Shown here: positions 8,007-15,997 of the stretch, piece by piece | Layout: each line of letters opens with the position of its first letter | Numbering within the stretch: the stretch's first letter is position 1 | Assembly: GCA_016787295.1 (NCBI GenBank) | Contig: JAEUUX010000105.1 | Coordinates: 1-43,875, forward strand | Direction: 5' to 3' | Origin: Chitinophagales bacterium | Lineage (GTDB): Bacteria > Bacteroidota > Bacteroidia > Chitinophagales > UBA2359 | DNA: 43,875 nt | Notes under the pieces: generated by a model | Seen by the model: only the letters and a program-made list of their open reading frames with translations | What the model was told of the DNA's origin: nothing | Databases searched by the model: none | Program-made: the position numbers and the translations under genes

Positions 8007-8244
8007 AAATACCGCGTAACCTAAGCGCCAATGAGCTTATCAAGTCCTTGGAAAAAGTGGGCTATTTGCCCACTCGTCAGACTGGTAGCATATAAGGCTT
8101 ACCACACAGCAAAATGGTCAACACCACATAACCATACCGCAACACAGTCCGCTGCGAATAGGAACATTATCTGCTATTCTCAGTGAAGTTGCACACCATT
8201 TGCAGACGGATAAACAAAAATTGCTTGAGTTGTTGTTTAGCTAA
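8003..8244 (+). pseudogene. frameshifted HicA toxin gene
   Basis: The first 29 codons read MKIPRNLSANELIKSLEKVG and then YLPTRQTGS, after which the frame meets TAA at 8093. Restoring one base at about 8089 gives HIRLTTQQNGQHHITIPQHS and so on to LLELLFS and a TAA at 8242-8244, a normal-length HicA of about 80 residues. The missing base falls in the codon of the catalytic His of the GSH motif (GGT AGC -AT). The rest of the gene is uncorrupted, so the mutation is recent, or a sequencing error. Confidence 0.8.
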
Positions 8245-8344
8245 AATACCAACTTATCGGTACAGCGGTTTTTTATTCCGCAATAAAAAAATAAGACCCA
8301 GAACATCAGGAAGTTCCAAAATCTCCGAAGTACTATAAACAAAG

Positions 8345-8383
8345 AAAAAACCGCCACAGCCCAAAGCCGTAGCGGTTTTTTTT
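8345..8383 (-). terminator. terminator of the FN3-protein gene
   Basis: On the minus strand an 11-bp stem (ACCGCTACGGC with GCTGTGGCGGT, two wobbles) is followed by a T-run. It lies just after the stop at 8417; the flanking A- and T-runs make it potentially bidirectional. Confidence 0.75.
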
Positions 8384-8416
8384 GTGTGCATGGTGGCGCG
8401 TCGCCATAATAACAGC

Positions 8417-9022
8417 CTATCGCACCATCATCGTGGCAGGGTCGCTCCAATTGCTGACACCATTGGTGTTGACGGCTCGCACTTGCACCCAAATCACTGT
8501 GCCGCGGGCAATACCGCTCAAAGTTGCGTGGGTATTAAATGCCAAACTGCTGGGTTGCCATACTTCGTCGCCCTCTTTTCGCCAACGAATTTCGTAGGTA
8601 GTAGCTTTAGCATCTTTTTTGTACTGCACCAATGCTTCGCCGTTCAATTTGCCGTCCGATACGCGAACATTTTCGGGCGTATTGGGTGTTGTGCCTTGGG
8701 TAGGTTTTTTCGCCAATTCAAAACCTGTTGCTAAAATGCTAGACTCATTGCTGTCGGCATGGTCTTCGATGTAGCTTGCCCACAGCAAAAGAACTTGCAC
8801 CAATTCTTTGCGAGCTTCGTTTTTGGCTGCCACTGCCAATCTGCCGCCATCGGCTGCTGCGGCTAATTTTGCCTTATAGTTAGCAAGTTTTCCATTAAAT
8901 GTCTCGACAGAAGGATAAATATTGCCAAATAAAGACGAGGCAGGGATACACGATTCTATTTGCTCCCCTGTTGCCAATAGTTCTGCATCGGTTTGTTTAC
9001 TAAAAAACTTCCGAACTTTCAT
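8417..9022 (-). CDS. fibronectin type III domain protein
   Basis: The 201-residue protein has no signal peptide. Residues 1-105 form a helical, Ala- and Lys-rich domain (KQTDAELLATGEQIES; EARKELVQVLLLWASYIEDH) of unknown function. Residues 112-201 form an FN3 domain: TPENVRVSDGKLNGEALVQY, YEIRWRKEGDEVWQP, GTVIWVQVRAVNTNGVSNWS and a short end. This combination is seen in Bacteroidota as stand-alone proteins near mobile DNA, but I cannot assign a role. It is followed by a strong terminator and flanked upstream by a repeat-rich region. Confidence 0.7.
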   Translation of the reverse strand: MKVRKFFSKQTDAELLATGEQIESCIPASSLFGNIYPSVETFNGKLANYKAKLAAAADGGRLAVAAKNEARKELVQVLLLWASYIEDHADSNESSILATGFELAKKPTQGTTPNTPENVRVSDGKLNGEALVQYKKDAKATTYEIRWRKEGDEVWQPSSLAFNTHATLSGIARGTVIWVQVRAVNTNGVSNWSDPATMMVR

Positions 9023-9359
9023 GGTAAATACGGATTTAAAAAATAATTCAAAAAATTAGTTCAGGTACGGTAGTAGGGTAGGTAGTACTATTCATTCCAT
9101 CAAATCAACAACATCAATGCGATGTTGTGCGCGAAAAAAAATGTGTCGTGCATTCAGGGCAAGTTTTCAATTATCAATTGTTATTGGTCAATTGTTAATT
9201 GTTGTGTCAGGTAGTATTTCCGTTATAAACGCAAGAGCATTTGCTCAATTATCAAATATTAGTTGTTAATTGGTGTTTAGTCATCTTTTGAAGGTTTTCT
9301 TTTTGTTTGATTTTATTATTGGCATAATGCCACAGCTTTCTTTTTTTAACGTTATTATT

Positions 9360-9763
9360 GCATGGAGCAATTATTAATTATCAGTTGTCAATGGTTAATG
9401 CTTTTGTTTTGGGCAATAAAACGCCATGGTTTTTGTATTATTGTGCGACTTTGCTTTTTTTGAAAAATTTTATTTGTATGACGCAACAAAAGGATAATAG
9501 GTTGCATGGAGCAATTATTAATTATCAATTGTCAATGGTTAATGCTTTTGTTTTGGGCAATAAAACGCCATGGTTTTTGTATTATTGTACGACTTTGCTT
9601 TTTTTGAAAAATTTTATTTGTATGACGCAACAAAAGGATAATAGGGTTGCATGGAGCAATTATTAATTATCAATTGTCAATGGTTAATGCTTTCCTTTGA
9701 GCAATAAAACGCCATGATTTTTGTACTGTTGTGCGACTTTGCTTTTTTTGTGAAAATTTTACG
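9360..9763. repeat. 144/145-bp tandem repeat, about 2.8 copies
   Basis: Units begin GCATGGAGCAATTATTAATT at 9360, 9504 and 9649, the last being partial and diverged. Each includes the TTAATTATCAATTGTCAATG core related to the 23-26 kb repeat family and a GCGACTTTGCTTTTTTTG block. The first two copies differ at only a few bases, so the duplication is recent. Translations across it are open only because the period is a multiple of three. Confidence 0.85.
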
Positions 9764-9832
9764 GTTCTTCCATGATTTTGGCAATAGTCAACAAAAAAAC
9801 GGGTTTATTTTCTTTCTAAACTCCCAAAACGC

Positions 9833-9975
9833 ATTGAAACGCCGCATTTCTCATGAGAAATGAAGCAAAGAACAAGAGAAACGCCGCATTTCTCATGAGA
9901 AATAGAGCAAAGAACAAGAGAAACGCCGCATTTCTCATGAGAAATGAAGCAAAGAACAAGAGAAATGAAGCACAA
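9833..9975. repeat. 42-bp palindrome-bearing tandem repeat
   Basis: Units start at about 9841, 9883 and 9925, with a partial fourth at 9967. Each holds the perfect 18-bp palindrome CATTTCTCATGAGAAATG followed by an AGCAAAGAACAAGAG segment. Units are almost identical. The last ones run in frame into the transposase-like remnant. Confidence 0.85.
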
Positions 9976-10082
9976 ATGATAGCAAAACTTTCTCTACTTG
10001 GCGTTTCAACTGCCGATATTTCCAAAGCGGTAGGATAACAACAGAGGAAATCGAGCAAATCATTGCAAAAAACAAAAAATAA
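9853..10082 (+). pseudogene. frameshifted C-terminal remnant resembling Rpn/PD-(D/E)XK transposase family
   Basis: Repeated MRNEAKNKRNAAFL units are followed by QMIAKLSLLGVSTADISKAVG and a stop at 10036-10038. One base out of frame the text continues TTEEIEQIIAKNKK to a TAA at 10080. Together this is the typical tail of Rpn-type putative transposases (K-x-L-L-x-x-G-x-S-x-x-x-I-x-x-A-x-G-L-S-x-E-E-I). The nuclease domain is absent and a stop lies just upstream of the first repeat, so only the tail survives. Family assignment rests on this tail alone. Confidence 0.5.
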
Positions 10083-10644
10083 TACTGCATGACACCCAAG
10101 TCTTTCGGAAGTGCAAAACCTCCAAAGAGTTGGATAATGCTGTCCATAGAAAGAGAAATTTGGTTTAGTGAGGGCTTATTGGGTCAAACATTGTTTTTTT
10201 CTTGATAAACATTTTTTTTCATGCCTTGTGCTTATTTGCGCTACACAATAATTGCCTAATATTTGAAAGAAGAAAATAATGCCTTTTGTATCTGCTATGC
10301 AACATATTGGAGCAAAAAGAGACAACTACAAAAGCTAACAAAAGTTAACAATGAAAATTCCATTGCCGACAAAAACTGCAAATAATTAGTTCATTATCAG
10401 TTATTTATGTATTTTGTTTTTGTGTATTTGATGCTGTAGAGCGGTAGAAGAATCTGCTTTTTTGCGATGCTATTTTTTTATTAAACCAAATAGCAAGTTT
10501 TTACGCAAGCTACATAAAAGGCACGATTTTTGCCTTTCATGGGATTATTTTTTGTAAACAAAACACACATTTTTAAATCAGCAAGTTGGAGCAATAAAGG
10601 CACAAAAAAAGCAAAAAAAGCCTTATCTTTGCTCAACTAAAAAA

Positions 10645-11955
10645 ATGTATCCTATGAAAAGATCTTTAACCCACTATTTACTGTATGCAGTAGTTGCACT
10701 ATGTGGAAGTTCATTTTATTTGCAAGCAAGTACCCTATCTACTACCACCATAGGAGGCATACAATTTTACAATGGCAACTTTGACGAAGTTGTTAGTTTG
10801 GCTCAACAACAAAACAAATACCTCTTTGTTCATACCACATCGGGCAAATGTGTACCTTGTTTTGAGATGAGCAATGATTTGTATGGCGATGAAAAAGCGG
10901 CACAGTACCATAACAACAACTTCATTAACTACATCATGCACGTAGACGAACCTGAATACAACGATTTTGCGCGCATGAACGATTTGGGCAAAGAGTTTAC
11001 GGTATTCTACTATAATCCCGGAGGCATGATGGAAGAGATTGCCACCCAAAACGAAATCCAAAACGTAGAAACCTTAATCAGCAAAGGACGACAAGTGTTG
11101 CAACTGCGCACCGAAGAAAACTGGAAAATGTTGGAGATGCTAATGGCTAAACAAGCCAAAAAACAAGAGTTATCATCTGATGAGTTAAGAACCTTATCGT
11201 ATTTGGCACGCACATTTGGCAAACCCTACAATAGTTTGGTCGATGCCTATCTCACAAGTTTTCCGATTGAACAACGCGCCTCCAAAGAAAATCGCGAGTT
11301 CATCTATTACTTTGCCGACAACCTCAACAACAATGCTATCAATAATTTATTGACCGACCGCGACTATTTCAATAAAGTATATGGCAGCGCCAAAGTCAAT
11401 ACCAAAATCAAAATTGCTATTAACAATACTTTAGAGTGGGCTATTAAAAACAAACGCAGCGACATTTTTGATAAAATGTTGGCAATTATCGACAATTATC
11501 CCATGCGCGACAGCGATTTGTTTGCCTACACAGTGCGTTCACACTATTATCATGGCATGCGTGATTGGAACAACTTGGCGAAGGTGAGCATCGAATACAT
11601 TGAGCAGTATCAGCCCACCGACCCAATACTTCTGAACCAAGCCGCAGAACGTTTTTTTGATTTTATGGGCACCAATGCTAGTGCAAAAGACCAAAAACGT
11701 TTTGAATTGGGCTTGCGATGGGCAGAACGTTCCGTAAAGATTGCTCCCGAATGCTATAATAACCTCACCATTGCCCGCTACTATCAAACATTGGGACGTT
11801 GCGAAGATGCGGTTAATGCAGCGAATAAATGCGGCGAAATTGTTAAATATCGCGAGCAAAATCCCGAAAAAACGCGCGATGCCAAAACTGTTAATATGGA
11901 ACAAAAATGTGCTATCGAAGCCATCAACCTAATAGACGGTTTGCGGTGCGAATAA
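10645..11955 (+). CDS. exported thioredoxin-fold protein with helical repeat C-terminus
   Basis: The 436-residue product starts with a signal peptide (hydrophobic LLYAVVALCGSSFYLQA, cleavage near residue 29). A thioredoxin-like domain follows with YLFVHTTSGKCVPCFEMSN, where Cys69 and Cys72 form a CVPC redox motif, then about 280 residues of TPR-like helices (LELGLRWAERSVKIAPECYN; LTIARYYQTLGRCEDAVNAA). It probably works as a periplasmic thiol-disulfide protein with a docking platform; the partner is unknown. A TATCTTTG box lies at 10624-10631. The ATG at 10645 is used, though 10654 (MKRSLTHY) gives a more typical signal peptide. Confidence 0.75.
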   Translation: MYPMKRSLTHYLLYAVVALCGSSFYLQASTLSTTTIGGIQFYNGNFDEVVSLAQQQNKYLFVHTTSGKCVPCFEMSNDLYGDEKAAQYHNNNFINYIMHVDEPEYNDFARMNDLGKEFTVFYYNPGGMMEEIATQNEIQNVETLISKGRQVLQLRTEENWKMLEMLMAKQAKKQELSSDELRTLSYLARTFGKPYNSLVDAYLTSFPIEQRASKENREFIYYFADNLNNNAINNLLTDRDYFNKVYGSAKVNTKIKIAINNTLEWAIKNKRSDIFDKMLAIIDNYPMRDSDLFAYTVRSHYYHGMRDWNNLAKVSIEYIEQYQPTDPILLNQAAERFFDFMGTNASAKDQKRFELGLRWAERSVKIAPECYNNLTIARYYQTLGRCEDAVNAANKCGEIVKYREQNPEKTRDAKTVNMEQKCAIEAINLIDGLRCE

Positions 11956-12028
11956 TTCAGGCATATTTCTTTGCCAATACCTCTTGTTGAATGCACAGAA
12001 GTATACACCCCCCCTTTTTCTCATCATA

Positions 12029-12074
12029 AAAACGCCTTGTTGATACGAACATACTCGTACCAACAAGGCGTTTT
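12029..12074. terminator. bidirectional terminator between convergent genes
   Basis: AAAACGCCTTGTTG (12029-12042) pairs perfectly with CAACAAGGCGTTTT (12061-12074), with an inner TACGA/TCGTA stem. A- and T-runs on both sides serve the gene ending at 11955 and the one ending at 12108 on the other strand. Confidence 0.9.
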
Positions 12075-12107
12075 CGCGTTTTATCTTCAAACAATAATCA
12101 CGGCAAA

Positions 12108-13343
12108 CTAACTATTTCGCTGCAAACATGCCATATAAAAACCATCGGTGGGATATTGCGATGGAAAAATATGTTGTTCTTTAAGCAAATTATAATTGGG
12201 ATTTTCTGCCAAAAAAGTGCGAATTTGCTGTTCGTTTTCAACAGGAAAAATACTGCAAGTCGCATAAACAAACAAACCACCTTTTTTTAGCATTGGCGTA
12301 TAATTTTGTAGAATATGTTGCTGGGTTTGTTGCAACAAAGGCAACGATTCGGCAGTCATGCGCCACTTCAAATCGGGCTTGCGACGCAACGTACCGCTAC
12401 CCGAACAAGGCACATCGAGCAACAAACGGTCAGCGGTGTGGTGTTGTCGGATAATGTTTTGAGGCGAAACGATAGCTTGAGTCCGAATGATAGTAGCGCC
12501 ATTTCGGTCGGCACGTTGTTGCAGTTTTTCCAATTTCCACTCCACCGTATCCATGGCTACCAAATGTCCTTTGTTTTGCATCAAGGCAGCCAGATGAAGT
12601 GTTTTGCCGCCCGCACCCGCACACGCATCAATGACCGTCATGTTGGGTTGTGGCGAAAGGTAAGGAGCAATCAATTGCGAAGCCGCATCTTGTATCTCAA
12701 AATCGCCCTTTTTATAACTTTTGAGGCTCATAAGATTTTTGCGTCCTTCCAACTGCAAAGCATATTTGCTCCATGCAACAGGCAGCGCCTCGATGCCTTC
12801 GCGTGCCAAATCCGCCATAAGTTTGGCTTTGGTAGTTTGCAGCGTATTTACTCGAATATGGACGTGAGTGGGTTGGTGCATAGCAGCTACTTCTGCCTCC
12901 CATTTGTCAGCTCCCAATTGCGCAACGCCATAACTATCCAACCACTCGGGCAGCGAATAAGCATACTCGCGTTGTGCCGCAAGTTGTTGATAGGAAGACC
13001 AAATGTCAGCTTGCGACGGCACATCTCGCCACTCTTCCCAAGGCGGCAGCAAAACTTTTTGGATAGACAGCCACACACCCACCATCGTCCACAAATCGGC
13101 ATATGTTAGGCTCGGCAGTTCATCAAATTGAACAATGGTATGAATAAGTCGCCAATTGCGCACCATATCATACACTATTTGCGCCACAAAACGACGGTCA
13201 TTTGCCCCCCATTTTGCGTGTGTTTTCAAGGCGTGTTCTACTACACGCTCGGCTTGTTGTTGTTCATTAAAAATTTGGTGTAAGACCTCCACCACACCCA
13301 CCAAAAGATTGTGATATAGTTTTTCGGGATAAGGATTAGTCAT
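12108..13343 (-). CDS. RsmB/NOP-family RNA m5C methyltransferase
   Basis: The 411-residue enzyme transfers methyl groups from S-adenosylmethionine to cytosine C5 of RNA, most likely rRNA. An N-terminal NusB-like helical domain (1-145) is followed by an RNA-binding segment and a Rossmann methyltransferase domain. Motif I is VIDACAGAGG (237-246); the motif IV catalytic DVPCSGSG has Cys313; the second Cys is in ATCSIFPVEN (Cys363). The ATG at 13343 is chosen because the protein then starts MTNPYPEKLYHNLL and overlaps the ArsC-like gene by 8 bases (ATGACTAA); longer starts add a sequence out of keeping with the family. Confidence 0.9.
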   Translation of the reverse strand: MTNPYPEKLYHNLLVGVVEVLHQIFNEQQQAERVVEHALKTHAKWGANDRRFVAQIVYDMVRNWRLIHTIVQFDELPSLTYADLWTMVGVWLSIQKVLLPPWEEWRDVPSQADIWSSYQQLAAQREYAYSLPEWLDSYGVAQLGADKWEAEVAAMHQPTHVHIRVNTLQTTKAKLMADLAREGIEALPVAWSKYALQLEGRKNLMSLKSYKKGDFEIQDAASQLIAPYLSPQPNMTVIDACAGAGGKTLHLAALMQNKGHLVAMDTVEWKLEKLQQRADRNGATIIRTQAIVSPQNIIRQHHTADRLLLDVPCSGSGTLRRKPDLKWRMTAESLPLLQQTQQHILQNYTPMLKKGGLFVYATCSIFPVENEQQIRTFLAENPNYNLLKEQHIFPSQYPTDGFYMACLQRNS

Positions 13344-13695
13344 TGTGAAGCGCTTTTTGGAGGGCAGATACAGTAGCAGGGCTATTGCCAACAAAAGTTT
13401 GCTCACCCAGCAAGACAACAGGTCTTTTCAAAAAAGTGTAATGGTGCAACAGATATTGACGATATTGTGTTTCGGCTAACTGTTGGTCTTTCAATCCCAA
13501 ACTTTTGTACAGTTGAGCATTGCGACTAAACAAAGCCTCATAACTGCCCACACGTTTCGCCAACGCATCGATGATTTCGGCAGTCAAAGGTTCTTTTTTG
13601 ATGTCTACTACAGTAAAATCTTGTGGCAGTTCAATTTCTTGTAAAATCCGCTTGCAAGTGCCACAAGTGGAAAGGGAATAAACCGTTTTTTGCAT
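13336..13695 (-). CDS. ArsC/Spx-family thioredoxin-fold protein
   Basis: The 119-residue protein begins MQKTVYSLSTCGTCKRIL, with a CxxC at Cys11-Cys14 in the position of the ArsC/Spx catalytic Cys. The later LKRPVVLLGEQTFVGNSP corresponds to the conserved RP-V motif. Family members are glutaredoxin-linked arsenate reductases or uncharacterised YffB/Spx-type proteins; no ars genes are nearby, so arsenate reduction is not implied. It is the first gene of a pair overlapping the RNA methyltransferase by 8 bases. Confidence 0.85.
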   Translation of the reverse strand: MQKTVYSLSTCGTCKRILQEIELPQDFTVVDIKKEPLTAEIIDALAKRVGSYEALFSRNAQLYKSLGLKDQQLAETQYRQYLLHHYTFLKRPVVLLGEQTFVGNSPATVSALQKALHND

Positions 13696-13822
13696 ACATT
13701 TAGGTGTTTTTGAGAGATAAAGACACACAAAGCAAGAACTTTGAGGACTTTGGGTGTCTTTTTGAAAAAATAACTATGGTTCCATTTTGCTTAAATAGTC
13801 CGATAAAAACACATTGATTTAT

Positions 13823-13936
13823 TTGGGCGTTTCCCTGCGGGTCGGGCTGCTACGGGCTTCGCTTTGCTTCGGTGCTGCGTTGCTCTCCGCACTGGCTAAC
13901 GCCACCCTCCGCATCCCTAACGCGCTTCGCCATTCG
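13823..13936. repeat. GC-rich dispersed repeat, copy 1
   Basis: It starts TTTGGGCGTTTCCCTGCGGG and ends CCTAACGCGCTTCGCCATTC. The same ends, with a different centre, are found inverted at 39228-39333. It is clearly richer in GC than its surroundings. Related GGGCGTT...CGGGTCGGGCT elements are widespread in Bacteroidota genomes as intergenic repeats. Confidence 0.8.
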
Positions 13937-13944
13937 GATAATGT

Positions 13945-14183
13945 TATGCTAAATTGAATACAGTCTTCGGATTTTGTAAAATGTTGACAGTCGAATAATT
14001 GCGGTCACAAAAAACGTGCCTCTGCCTACACTATTTTCGCTGTCCGAAATAGTGCTGTTTCGGTCGTTGAGGCATGAAAGTGACGGCTAAACAGACAAAA
14101 AATGATAAACTGCCTCAACGATTGCCTACATTTGCGTGACATCGTCTATTATCAAATCCGAAAAGTATTTTCAATTCAGTATA
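13945..14183. mobile_element. MITE-like element, copy B (239 bp, inverted)
   Basis: It is the reverse complement of the ends of the element at 1667-2132: TATGCTAAATTGAATACAG at the left and TTTTCAATTCAGTATA at the right. It keeps the GTCGTTGAGGC ... GCCTCAACGA stem and the TCGGTCGTTGAGGCATGAAAG block but lacks about 230 internal bases present in copy A. Confidence 0.65.
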
Positions 14184-14294
14184 ATCAGTTGTGGTACTAT
14201 AATCATGTCAGCAAAAACACCTTTTTAATGTTGTTATCAAATTGAGTGATTCAATAGATTTTGAGATTAAAAAAATGCGATGTTTCCACAAGTA

Positions 14295-15779
14295 TTACAA
14301 CTCCAAAATGCGATGCGTTCGCGCGCGCGTCTGAGTGCAAAGTTCGCTATTGTATGCCAAAGACTGCCCAAAGGTGGGAATAATTGCTTTGATTTTTTGC
14401 AGCCATTCTTCCGATTCCATAGCTATAGGGAAACATTTTTGTAACAGATTGAGCATAATGCTAACCCCCGTCGAGGCTCCCGGCGAAGCACCCAACAAAG
14501 CCGCCAAAGTGCCATCTGCTGTTGCTACAATTTCTGTCCCAAACTCTAAAACACCACCTTCCGTTTCATTTTTTTTGATGATTTGCACCCGCTGCCCTGC
14601 CACCAGCAACTCCCATTCTTCGGCTTTTGCAGTAGGCAAATAGGCTTTTAGGGAATCAACACGGTCTTCGTGCGATTGAACAACCTGCTCTATCAAATAC
14701 TTAGTCAAAGGAATATTATGCACACCCGCTGCCAGCATAGGATAAATATTGCTCAATTCAATAGAAAGTGGTAAGTCAAAATAAGAACCATTTTTCAAAA
14801 ATTTGGTAGTAAAGCCTGCATAAGGACCAAAAAGCAACTCTTTTTTGCCATTTATCACGCGCGTATCCAGATGCGGCACACTCATCGGTGGAGCATTCAC
14901 GGCTGCCTTGCCATATACTTTGGCATGATGTTGAGCAATGATAGACTCATTGGTGCAGCGCAACCATTGACCACTAATCGGAAAACCGCCATAACCTTTT
15001 GCTTCTGGAATGTCCGATTTTTCGAGCAAAGGCATCGCACCACCACCTGCTCCAATAAACACAAATTCAGCGACAATGTGTTTCTTTTCGCCCGTATCCA
15101 AGTGCTTAACTCGCACATTCCACGATTTGGTATCGGAACTTTGTTGCAGGTCGCGCACTTCATATCCCAGATACACATTTACTCCCTCCAAACTGTCCAA
15201 ATAAGTAATCATGGAGCGCGTCAAACTACCAAAATTCACATCTGTCCCAATGTCCATGCGGGTAGCGGCAATCGGTTCGTCGTCGGTGCGTCCGTCCATA
15301 ATCAGCGGCACCCATGACCGCACAGTCGCTGGGTTTTCGGTATATAGCATATCAGCGAACAAAGGAATAGTTTGTAACTGCTCAAACCTTTTGCGCAAAA
15401 AAGCCTTATTTTCCTCACCCCAAACAAAACTAATATGCGGAATACGATGGATAAAATCGGCAGCCTCTGGCACATATAAGCGCTCCACCAAATAAGCCCA
15501 AAACTGCTTACTTTCCTCAAAAGAATTGCCAATTTTTATGGCTTTATCTATATTTACACTGCCATCAGGCAATTGTGGCGTATAGTTTAGCTCGCAATAA
15601 GCAGCATGACCCGTACCCGCATTATTCCAAGCATCAGAACTTTCTGCTCCAACGCGATCTAAGCGTTCGAAAATATCGATAGTGCAATTGGGCAGCAATT
15701 CTTTGAGCAACACGCCCAAGGTAGCACTCATAATGCCCGCGCCAATCAAAACGATATGTTGATGTTCTTGTGGTTTCAT
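14295..15779 (-). CDS. malate:quinone oxidoreductase
   Basis: The 494-residue FAD enzyme oxidises malate to oxaloacetate and passes electrons to the quinone pool at the inner face of the membrane. The N-terminus has the dinucleotide-binding VLIGAGIMSATLGVLLKEL (10-28), followed by DIFERLDRVGAESSDAWNNAGTGHA in two pieces of the family signature. FGPYAGFTTKFLKNGS and LLGASPGASTGVSIMLNLL are further Mqo signatures, and the length is that of the family. A TACTTTTG box on the minus strand at 15808-15815 is the likely -7 element. It replaces or supplements NAD-malate dehydrogenase. Confidence 0.96.
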   Translation of the reverse strand: MKPQEHQHIVLIGAGIMSATLGVLLKELLPNCTIDIFERLDRVGAESSDAWNNAGTGHAAYCELNYTPQLPDGSVNIDKAIKIGNSFEESKQFWAYLVERLYVPEAADFIHRIPHISFVWGEENKAFLRKRFEQLQTIPLFADMLYTENPATVRSWVPLIMDGRTDDEPIAATRMDIGTDVNFGSLTRSMITYLDSLEGVNVYLGYEVRDLQQSSDTKSWNVRVKHLDTGEKKHIVAEFVFIGAGGGAMPLLEKSDIPEAKGYGGFPISGQWLRCTNESIIAQHHAKVYGKAAVNAPPMSVPHLDTRVINGKKELLFGPYAGFTTKFLKNGSYFDLPLSIELSNIYPMLAAGVHNIPLTKYLIEQVVQSHEDRVDSLKAYLPTAKAEEWELLVAGQRVQIIKKNETEGGVLEFGTEIVATADGTLAALLGASPGASTGVSIMLNLLQKCFPIAMESEEWLQKIKAIIPTFGQSLAYNSELCTQTRARTHRILEL

Positions 15780-15997
15780 CGTTAATAGTAATAGGGTTTT
15801 ATCGCCGCAAAAGTAAGTTTTTTTTGCTTATACCACCATTATCTGCTCCATAAAAGCCTTATAAATGCACATAATTGAACAAATTATTCCAAAAATGTCA
15901 TTTTAACACAACTTAACAAAGCCTTTTTGCTACGGATTTCATGTAAAAATAGTACCTTTGCCGCCGAATTAAACAAAAAAAATCCATTCTCCGAAAC

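Larger units (their letters stand above)
9023..10644. other. repeat-rich intergenic region
   Basis: It contains AT-rich TCAATTATCAATTG-type repeats (about 9165-9260), a 144-bp tandem repeat (9360-9763), a 42-bp palindromic tandem repeat (9833-9975) running into a broken transposase-like tail, a degenerate copy of the CTTCGGA...CCTCC palindrome near 10105-10130, and about 500 bases up to 10644 with nothing recognised except the promoter box of the next gene. No intact gene is supported. Confidence 0.6.
13696..14294. other. gene-free region with two dispersed repeats
   Basis: Apart from the GC-rich repeat (13823-13936) and MITE copy B (13945-14183), which are adjacent, nothing coding was recognised. 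The last 110 bases before the mqo stop show no clear terminator. Confidence 0.6.

Noticed and set aside
9358-9666. 102-residue repetitive protein
   Set aside because: It is a translation of the 144-bp tandem repeat, open only because the period is divisible by three.
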